From positions 1 through 8,617 of the forward strand of contig JANYFF010000200.1 in the NCBI GenBank assembly GCA_025362825.1: DNA of 8,617 bases, read 5' to 3'. The notes under the pieces are model-generated. The model did not search any database, was not told the origin of the DNA, and saw only the letters and a program-made list of their open reading frames with translations. Source of the DNA: Polaromonas sp. (GTDB lineage: Bacteria > Pseudomonadota > Gammaproteobacteria > Burkholderiales > Burkholderiaceae_C). Both the position numbers and the translations under genes were made by a program. Shown here piece after piece: positions 1 to 5,098 of the stretch; within the stretch, counting starts at the first letter, position 1, and each line of letters starts with the position of its first letter.

Positions 1-197
1 TCAAAGCCGTTGCTGCGCAGATGGGAAACCCATTCGCCGCAGCAACCACAGTCAGGTGTTTTCCAGATCGTTACCCGGTCTTTGGGCGAAGCGGCTAGCA
101 CGCCCAGGGGTTGGCCTAGTGTCACCGCCCCGGTCAGCCCAAAAATCAGCCGTGAGGCTGAGCGCCTGGTCACACGATCAGTGCTTGTGGTCGTCAT
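1..197 (-). CDS. DUF411 (CopG-like) periplasmic copper-binding protein, 3' part cut by window edge
   Basis: The first 65 codons are visible. Residues 1-32 look like an export signal: a basic TRRSASR stretch, then a hydrophobic run ending near VLAAS. The mature start reads KDRVTIWKTPDCGCCGEWVS, followed by HLRSNGF. The CGCC motif followed by W and HL..GF is the hallmark of DUF411 proteins, usually about 150 residues; characterised CopG members bind copper through this Cys motif in the periplasm. I chose ATG at 197 because AAGGA lies a proper distance upstream and the frame stays open to base 1; a GTG at 173 is the alternative but would lose part of the basic region. The gene overlaps the end of the cupredoxin gene by 20 bp, so it is probably translationally coupled and last or near-last in the left operon. 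The family call is secure; the redox or binding role is from family knowledge. Confidence 0.88.
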   Translation of the reverse strand, partial: MTTTSTDRVTRRSASRLIFGLTGAVTLGQPLGVLAASPKDRVTIWKTPDCGCCGEWVSHLRSNGF

Positions 198-690
198 GGC
201 CATCCTTCTTTGGAGCGGCTTTGCCGCCGGCGACGGTCACAAAGCCTTTCATGCCCGCGTCATAGTGACCAGGCTGCAGGCAAGCAAAGTCGATCTTGCC
301 GGCTTTGGTGAACTGCCAGATGATTTCGCCAGTCTTGCCGGGGGCCACGGTCACCATGTTGGCATCGGCGTGTTCCATCTCCGGATTCTTCTTCATCACT
401 TCGTAGTGCTCCTTGAGTTCCTTTTCGGTACCCAGCACCATCTCGTGCTTGACCTTGCCAGAGTTTTTGACGACGAAGCGAATGGTTTCACCCTGCTTGG
501 CCGTCACTTGTGGAACGCTAAAGCGCATGGTGTCGGCCATGTCCATGGTGATGGTGCGGGTGACCTTGGAGGCCATACCAGGCTTGCCGATGGCCTCATC
601 GTCGTGCCCTCCAGCGTGGGTACCGGATGCCATGGCGGTCATGGCTAGCAGCAGCGATGGAAGTGCGATCAGCAGGTTGCGTGTTTTCAT
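178..690 (-). CDS. Periplasmic blue-copper cupredoxin with His-rich tail
   Basis: This 170-residue protein has a signal peptide (about 1-22, cleavage near AMA-SG), a short His/Asp-rich N-terminal segment (GGHDDE), and one cupredoxin domain from about 45 to 155. Type 1 copper ligands are all present: His82 in VKHEMV, then Cys137, His142 and Met147 in the CLQPGHYDAGM motif. Met and His residues are abundant between strands (KNPEMEHADANM). The C-terminus ends KKDGHDDHKH, a likely metal-collecting tail. It starts 34 bp after the multicopper oxidase stop, with GAAAGG as ribosome site. Likely roles are copper sequestration or electron exchange with the oxidase upstream; CopI-type cupredoxins of Betaproteobacteria are the nearest functional comparison I can offer. 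The domain is certain; the partner is inference from gene order. Confidence 0.93.
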   Translation of the reverse strand: MKTRNLLIALPSLLLAMTAMASGTHAGGHDDEAIGKPGMASKVTRTITMDMADTMRFSVPQVTAKQGETIRFVVKNSGKVKHEMVLGTEKELKEHYEVMKKNPEMEHADANMVTVAPGKTGEIIWQFTKAGKIDFACLQPGHYDAGMKGFVTVAGGKAAPKKDGHDDHKH

Positions 691-724
691 TGAGATACCT
701 TTCTAGGCGTGGTTAAAAAACTAA

Positions 725-2149
725 TCAGTGCTTCATGCCGCCCATGCCATTCATGGCAGGCTTGCGGACCTGGACTTCAACTTCTTTGGCGGGCATGTTT
801 TGCGCTTTCATGGCCTGACCTCCGCCGCTAACGGAACGGTCGGCAACGGGCGCTGCACCGGTCCATTCGTACGCGACGGTGCCCGCGGGGTGCTTGTACC
901 AACCGGGATCTTTGTAATCGCCTGCTTTCTGGTCTTTGCGCACCTTGACCACGCTAAACATGCCTCCCATTTCGACGGAGCCGAATGGGCCTGCGCCTGT
1001 CATCATCCTTTCCGTGTTGTCAGGCAAGGGCATGTCCATTTCGCCCATGTCCGCCATCCCGCGCTCGCCCATGACCATGTAATCGGGGATAAGCTTGGTA
1101 ATGTCGCGTGCCACCTTGCGATGGTCCACGCCGATCATGGTGGGCACATCGTGACCCATGGCGTTCATGGTGTGATGGCTCTTGTGGCAATGGAAAGCCC
1201 AGTCGCCTTCTTCATTGGCGACAAACTCGATCTGCCGCATCTGCCCCACCGCCACATCCGTCGTGACTTCAGGCCAGCGTGCAGATTTCGGGATGGCACC
1301 GCCATCGGTACCGGTGACTGTGAACTCGTGCCCATGGATGTGGATCGGGTGGTTCGTCATGGTCAGGTTGCCCATCCGTATGCGGACCTTGTCGTTCTTG
1401 CGCACCACCAGCGGATCAATGCCCGGAAAGACCCGGCTGTTCCAGCTCCAGAGGTTGAAGTCGAGCATGGTCATGATCTTGGGCGTGTAGAGGCCGGGAT
1501 CAATGTCGTAGGCGTTCAGCAGAAACACAAAGTCGCGGTTGACCTCTTCAATCAGCGGATGTACAGCCTTTGGATGGGTGATCCAGAAACCCATCATGCC
1601 CATGGCCATCTGTGTCATCTCATCGGCATGCGGGTGGTACATGAAGGTGCCGGGTCGCCGTGCCACGAATTCGTAGACAAAGGTCTTGCCCGCCGGGATG
1701 GCTGGCTGGTTCAAACCGGAGACGCCATCCATGCCGTTGGGCAAGCGCTGACCGTGCCAGTGCACGCTGGTGTGCTCTGGCAGCTTGTTGGTCACAAAAA
1801 TCCGTACCGTGTCACCTTCAACAACTTCAATGGTTGGCCCTGGTGACTGGCCGTTGTAACCCCACAGGTGTGCCTTGAATCCGGGTGACATCTCGCGTAC
1901 CACGGGTTCGGCCACGAGGTGGAACTCCTTGACGCCAGCGTTCATGCGCCACGGCAGAGTCCAGCCATTGAGCGTGACCACCGGGTTGTAAGGCCTGCCC
2001 GAATTCGGCAACAGGGGTGCCATGGTGTCCGGTTTGGTTTGAATCATGGGCTCGGGCAATGCCGCCATGGCGACCTTGCTGACCGCCGCTGCCGCAACCG
2101 CCGTGGTGATGGCGCCGGCACCGGTCAGGAAATTTCTTCTGTTGTTCAT
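725..2149 (-). CDS. Two-domain multicopper oxidase, Tat-exported, copper resistance
   Basis: The 474-residue protein opens MNNRRNFLTGAG, a twin-arginine signal, followed by an Ala-rich hydrophobic stretch, so it is exported folded. All four copper motifs are seen: HWHG (130-133), HPH (172-174), HPIHIHG (267-273) and HCHKSHH (320-326) with Met331. Type 1 ligands are His267, Cys321, His326 and Met331; the first domain has HPH and no Cys, so it carries no type 1 site. Only 93 residues separate the second and third motifs, against about 300 in CueO, so the middle cupredoxin domain is missing. A Met-rich segment (about 358-383) and a C-terminal extension of over 100 residues ending MNGMGGMKH follow. 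It probably oxidises Cu(I) in the periplasm. ATG at 2149 was chosen because it places RR at the extreme N-terminus; a GTG at 2200 in the same frame lies 4 bp from the previous stop but adds an unlikely 17-residue prefix. The ribosome site is weak (GGATTACTC). Confidence 0.93.
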   Translation of the reverse strand: MNNRRNFLTGAGAITTAVAAAAVSKVAMAALPEPMIQTKPDTMAPLLPNSGRPYNPVVTLNGWTLPWRMNAGVKEFHLVAEPVVREMSPGFKAHLWGYNGQSPGPTIEVVEGDTVRIFVTNKLPEHTSVHWHGQRLPNGMDGVSGLNQPAIPAGKTFVYEFVARRPGTFMYHPHADEMTQMAMGMMGFWITHPKAVHPLIEEVNRDFVFLLNAYDIDPGLYTPKIMTMLDFNLWSWNSRVFPGIDPLVVRKNDKVRIRMGNLTMTNHPIHIHGHEFTVTGTDGGAIPKSARWPEVTTDVAVGQMRQIEFVANEEGDWAFHCHKSHHTMNAMGHDVPTMIGVDHRKVARDITKLIPDYMVMGERGMADMGEMDMPLPDNTERMMTGAGPFGSVEMGGMFSVVKVRKDQKAGDYKDPGWYKHPAGTVAYEWTGAAPVADRSVSGGGQAMKAQNMPAKEVEVQVRKPAMNGMGGMKH

Positions 2150-2203
2150 GAGTAATCCGTTAAATAGGTTGAATGCGCCATTACTGTGCAGAGCCGCCAC
2201 TGG

Positions 2204-3604
2204 TCATGGGGCGGACATCATCATGGACATGGGCTTGCCGTTCATGGAAGCTGCCAGGGCGGCATCCGAGAGCCAGAACTGCTGGTAGGCGTTGATGGCT
2301 GCGATGACGCTGGAAACCTGGTCACGGCTGTCGGCCAGCAACTCGAACACGCTGATCAGCATGCCGTTGTAACGAAGCCCGTTTTCTTCAGCCATGGCGC
2401 GGCGCAGCGGAACGATTTCGTCCCGGTAGTGCTTGGCCACATCGTAGGCAGTCCGGTAGGCCGAATAGCTTTCACGAAGTTGTGACGACGCGCCGCGTAC
2501 CGTGCTTTCGTAGCGACTGGCTGCCGCCAGGGATTGCGCATTCATCGTCGCCCGCTGTGCCGACCCCCAATCGAAAATCGGCAGACGAATACCCAGCTCG
2601 TACCCGTTACGCGGCGTCCTGGTGCCGGCAGTGGCGTTGGTGACGGTATCGCGACGAATTCCGAGCTCAACGTCGACAACGCTGGTCAGCAGGTTCAGGC
2701 CTTGGGCCCGGCCTGCCGTGTCGAGCTGGCTGCGCGCCAGTTGCACGTCCAGCCGCTGCTCCGCTGCGTTCGATGAAACGATGCCTGCATCGCGAGGTTC
2801 TTTTGGCAGATCCGGCAGGCGCTCGGGGAGTTGCAACTGTCCCGCCTGAGCGTCAGTCAGTCCCAGCAAGCGAACCAGTTCTTCACGCGATGCAGTGTCT
2901 GCGTGCCGGGCTGCAGCCAGCTGTGCGACGCTGTCCGCGTAAAACACCTGCTGGCGCTGGCGTTGAAGTTTGGTGAAGTTGCCAACTTGCTGCATTCGCT
3001 GTGCCAGCTCTGCACTGGCCTGAGCACTGGCATTGACCTGCTCAGCGTATTGAAGGGTCTGCTTGGCCGCGACCGCCCGTACCCAACCATAACGAACGGC
3101 CGTGACCTGTTCGATCACGCTGGCACTGAGTTGAACCCTGGCTTGCGCCATGAGGCCACGCGATATCCCCTGGCGGTAGGGCAGCGTCAGGATGTCTATC
3201 AGGCCGAAAGAAAGTAGACGGTTAAGTTCCAGTTCGCTGCCGTAGCGCAGGCGCTCGAACGAAAAGACGGGATTGGTGATCCTTCCAACTTGACTCGCCT
3301 GCGCCATGTCCGCCCAGCTTTGAGCCAGCAGGGTTTGCATTGCAGGGCTGTTGGCCAAGGCTAACTGAACGGCTTCGTCCATGCCCAAGGGTTTGGCCAG
3401 CAGCTCAGCACTGAGTTTCTGGCGCGCCTGAACCTGTTGATCAGTGCGACTGAGCTCCAGCTTGCCCTTGGTGAAGGCACCTGTCGTGTCGTTGGTGTCT
3501 TTGACAGCCTGGTCAATGTTCACAGAAGCACAACCGGCCAATACAAGAACCGCAGTAACCACCGCCCCCGACTTGAAAATGGTTTTTACGGAAGGGGCGT
3601 TCAT
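2204..3604 (-). CDS. TolC-family outer-membrane efflux lipoprotein with Met-rich tail
   Basis: This 466-residue protein has a lipoprotein signal with lipobox LAGC (Cys25), followed by Ala, which favours outer-membrane sorting. The rest has the two-fold repeat of long helices and short strands of outer-membrane factors: LGMDEAVQLALANSPAMQ near 73-90 starts the first repeat, and GYELGIRLPIFDWGSAQRA, near 335-355, is the beta-strand and turn of the second. Length fits the family (about 420-500). Its C-terminus is unusual: MNGKPMSMMMSAP has five Met in 13 residues. The start codon overlaps the stop of the 106-residue gene (ATGA), with GAAGGTGG as ribosome site. No RND or adaptor gene lies in this operon, unlike the second outer-membrane factor at 5099-6385. 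It may serve the Cus pump, another pump, or act with the oxidase; the sequence does not decide this. Confidence 0.92.
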   Translation of the reverse strand: MNAPSVKTIFKSGAVVTAVLVLAGCASVNIDQAVKDTNDTTGAFTKGKLELSRTDQQVQARQKLSAELLAKPLGMDEAVQLALANSPAMQTLLAQSWADMAQASQVGRITNPVFSFERLRYGSELELNRLLSFGLIDILTLPYRQGISRGLMAQARVQLSASVIEQVTAVRYGWVRAVAAKQTLQYAEQVNASAQASAELAQRMQQVGNFTKLQRQRQQVFYADSVAQLAAARHADTASREELVRLLGLTDAQAGQLQLPERLPDLPKEPRDAGIVSSNAAEQRLDVQLARSQLDTAGRAQGLNLLTSVVDVELGIRRDTVTNATAGTRTPRNGYELGIRLPIFDWGSAQRATMNAQSLAAASRYESTVRGASSQLRESYSAYRTAYDVAKHYRDEIVPLRRAMAEENGLRYNGMLISVFELLADSRDQVSSVIAAINAYQQFWLSDAALAASMNGKPMSMMMSAP

Positions 3605-3921
3605 GGCTTGCCACCTTCGGTTTTCGGTTCAGACATCTTGCTCATGTCGTGAGCAGGCGCCTTGTCATCGGGTTGTCGGGCTTCTTTGGCATAGACTCGC
3701 CAGCCGCCGATGCGGCCGGTGGTGTCATTGACCTCTTTCCAGTTCAGGAGCTTGTCGTCGGTATAGGGCTTGTAGCCCTCGAAGGCTGAACGGTAAGTCA
3801 GGGGAGAAGCTTTGGCGGCCTCAGCTGAGGGAGAAGCCGGCGCGGGTGTTTGCGCAGCAGCTATCCCCGACAGGGAAAATATCGGAACCAGCCATATGGC
3901 GGGTAGGTTTTTTTTGAACAT
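3601..3921 (-). CDS. Small secreted protein of unknown function in copper operon
   Basis: This 106-residue protein has a clear signal peptide (KK, hydrophobic 6-20, cleavage near IAAA-QT), then an Ala/Pro/Ser-rich linker (25-40). A compact core, YRSAFEGYKPYTDDKLLNWK, is followed by EVNDTTGRIGGWRVYAKEA and spans about 43-81. A charged tail contains HDMSKM, possible metal ligands, but there is no Cys and no recognised metal-binding motif. GAGGA precedes the ATG by about five bases. Its stop overlaps the start of the outer-membrane factor, so the two are probably made together. I recognise it only as the kind of small conserved protein that accompanies multicopper oxidase operons in Betaproteobacteria; no function is claimed. 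A periplasmic accessory of the outer-membrane factor would fit the coupling, as inference. Confidence 0.82.
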   Translation of the reverse strand: MFKKNLPAIWLVPIFSLSGIAAAQTPAPASPSAEAAKASPLTYRSAFEGYKPYTDDKLLNWKEVNDTTGRIGGWRVYAKEARQPDDKAPAHDMSKMSEPKTEGGKP

Positions 3922-4040
3922 GGAATCCTCGCGTTTTCATGGGACGGCGGCACAAAAGCGCCCTGAGGGCGGCTATTTCATGACGGACGATGAAAAGAGC
4001 ACCGGTCACTGCGGCTAAGGAGCTGCAGCGGCACGGCGCG
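3922..4040 (-). promoter_or_regulatory. 119-bp intergenic gap with operator-like palindrome
   Basis: This gap separates the small Cys-rich gene from the five-gene oxidase set. It contains a perfect inverted repeat with 6-bp arms and an 8-bp spacer, TTTCAT(8)ATGAAA at 3976-3995, and downstream of it, in the direction of transcription, a short GC hairpin (3959-3971). I see no convincing -35/-10 pair, so a separate promoter for the oxidase set is possible but not shown. No additional gene is supported here. Confidence 0.4.
3959..3971 (-). terminator. Weak terminator or attenuator hairpin
   Basis: On the minus strand CGCCC-TCA-GGGCG forms a 5-bp stem with a 3-base loop, followed by CTTTTG. The stem is short and the T run has only four T, so it would end or slow transcription only partly after the small Cys-rich gene, letting part of the transcript continue into the oxidase set. 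It could also be chance in GC-rich DNA. Confidence 0.25.
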
Positions 4041-4454
4041 TCAAGCGCGAGGCGGTTTTTCGGGAAAGCGCGAGGGGACGGAGTGAATCAGGACGAAAGG
4101 CTCGACCAGATCAGCTTTGGGAGAGGACTGCACTTCAACAGTCGTAACGAAATCTGTAATAGCGATGACGCTGCAGCACGTGGCGCAGACACCGCATTTG
4201 TGTGAGGAATCAGGCAACTGCTTCTGGCTATCCGGAGACTGCCTGGCACCCTCTGCAGAAGTGTGTTTCTCATGGTCATGCTGCATGCCCATGGCCTCGA
4301 CCATCTGGTGACGGCTGGCGCCCGTCTCTAAATGCGTGGTTTTTACATCGTAGCCCGCACCCATGCCGCAATAAAACATTGATGCCGCAGCAAAGCCCTG
4401 CAGTGGCAAGGCCAGCATCATCAGGCAAAGAAGCAGGTGGCGAAAACGCGACAT
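4041..4454 (-). CDS. Small secreted Cys/His/Met-rich protein, DUF2946/CopL-like
   Basis: The 137-residue protein starts with a signal peptide (MSRFRHLLLCLMMLALPLQG, cleavage near FAAA). The mature part has two metal-ligand clusters: a Met/His segment (HQMVEAMGMQHDHEKH, 49-64) and a Cys cluster CGVCATCC (87-94), plus Cys29. It ends RFPEKPPRA, the PPRA-type ending that I associate with DUF2946-like small proteins of metal operons. The CopL family of copper-operon leader proteins is the closest comparison; I am fairly sure of the type, not of the family assignment. It is the first gene of the left arm and faces the similar small protein at 4625-5023 across the shared promoter region. A role in sensing or buffering periplasmic copper is inference. 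The ATG at 4454 has no good ribosome site. Confidence 0.75.
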   Translation of the reverse strand: MSRFRHLLLCLMMLALPLQGFAAASMFYCGMGAGYDVKTTHLETGASRHQMVEAMGMQHDHEKHTSAEGARQSPDSQKQLPDSSHKCGVCATCCSVIAITDFVTTVEVQSSPKADLVEPFVLIHSVPSRFPEKPPRA

Positions 4455-4624
4455 ATTGACTTGAGTTTATAGCAATTTTTTGGTTCCGTGAAGTCGGGGC
4501 CGCGAGGTTGGTTACCTGATGTGACTCCCGCAATACATTTTCATGACGCCAACGTTGCTATTACATAAGGACATAAAGAACTTCGTTCAGCCAAGCCGCT
4601 AAATTCAAACTAAACTATGAATAG
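4455..4624. promoter_or_regulatory. Divergent promoter region between the two metal operons
   Basis: The 170 bp between the two small Cys-rich genes must hold promoters for both arms. The left third is AT-rich. It contains TTTTCATGACG at 4538-4548, sharing the 10-mer TTTCATGACG with the palindrome in the gap at 3976-3985, and a direct repeat ACATAAGGACATAAAG (4563-4578). ATTCA and TGAAT (4603-4607, 4618-4622) form a small inverted repeat next to the right-hand start codon. A site for a CopR/CusR-type response regulator is expected here from the gene content, but no textbook box is recognisable by eye. Confidence 0.6.
4466..4474 (-). promoter_or_regulatory. Candidate extended -10 element for the left arm
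   Basis: Read on the minus strand, TGCTATAAA matches an extended -10 (TGn followed by TATAAA, five of six bases of the consensus). No good -35 is found 16-18 bp upstream (CTTCAC or ACTTCA only), which would suit an activator-dependent promoter. The implied transcript start lies only a few bases before the ATG at 4454, so the leader would be very short. Confidence 0.3.
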
Positions 4625-5023
4625 ATGACCCGAAATCGCCGTACTCGACTGATGACAGTGCTTTTTGCACTTTTTAGCCTGCTGTTCATGCAGCTGGCGG
4701 TCGCAGGCTATGCGTGTCCGGGTACTGCCTCAAAGGCAGCAGAGATATCTGCCATGACCGAGGCTGGCATGCCTTGCGCTGAGTCCACGGCCATAAACAT
4801 GGACGATGCAAAACCCAATCTTTGCCACGCCCATTGCCAGGCCGGACAGCAATCTGCAGATAAATACCAGACGCCATCTCCCCCGGCCATACATACACTG
4901 CCGGCCGACCTTACTTTGCAGATCGGCGTTCCTCTTTTTGCCTTGGCGCCACTCCAGCCGCCTCACCTGCAGCGAACAACGGCTCCGCCGTTAGCCATCC
5001 GGAACTGCTGCTTCCGCCTCTGA
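4625..5023 (+). CDS. Small secreted Cys-rich protein leading the Cus operon
   Basis: The 132-residue protein has a basic N-terminus (TRNRRTR), a hydrophobic stretch (10-27) and a likely cleavage after AVAG. The mature part carries scattered metal-type ligands: Cys31, Cys51, a CHAHC motif (67-71) and a terminal CC pair (128-129) in NCCFRL, with several Met. The middle is Pro-rich (82-95), and residues 96-112 are moderately hydrophobic. It resembles small hypothetical proteins that precede czc/cus operons and is similar in type, not clearly in sequence, to the divergent protein at 4041-4454. I do not recognise a named family with certainty. The ATG has no visible Shine-Dalgarno; an internal Met at codon 10 is the alternative start but has none either. 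It lies 75 bp before the outer-membrane factor and is probably in the same transcript. Confidence 0.75.
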   Translation: MTRNRRTRLMTVLFALFSLLFMQLAVAGYACPGTASKAAEISAMTEAGMPCAESTAINMDDAKPNLCHAHCQAGQQSADKYQTPSPPAIHTLPADLTLQIGVPLFALAPLQPPHLQRTTAPPLAIRNCCFRL

Positions 5024-5098
5024 CCTCCCGACACCATGTAGCTGCTGCCTGATGCATTCCCTTGCATTGGTAGCTCGTTCTTGTGTTCTGGAGGTTTT

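Noticed and set aside
10..648. Plus-strand reading frame opposite the cupredoxin and DUF411 genes
   Set aside because: Both opposite frames have clear family motifs and export signals; this frame has low-complexity shadow composition only.
728..1846. Long His-rich plus-strand reading frame opposite the oxidase gene (372 residues)
   Set aside because: It is exactly antisense to a gene with all multicopper oxidase motifs; the His richness mirrors ATG/GTG-type codons on the other strand, and there is no signal, domain or ribosome site.
2150..2200. GTG at 2200 as oxidase start
   Set aside because: It would put 17 non-signal residues before the twin-arginine motif; ATG at 2149 gives a standard Tat N-terminus.
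4037..4049. CGCG-TCAAG-CGCG inverted repeat at the end of the left-arm leader gene
   Set aside because: Four-bp arms in GC-rich DNA are expected by chance, and it overlaps the coding end.
5040..5075. Hairpin ATGCA/TGCAT with flanking AGCT pairs upstream of cusC
   Set aside because: The stem is short, with wobble pairs and a gap, and has no T run; it could affect cusC translation but is not strong enough to list.
5081..5098. TTG at 5081 as cusC start
   Set aside because: The GGAGG ribosome site at 5090-5094 lies inside that extension and serves the ATG at 5099.
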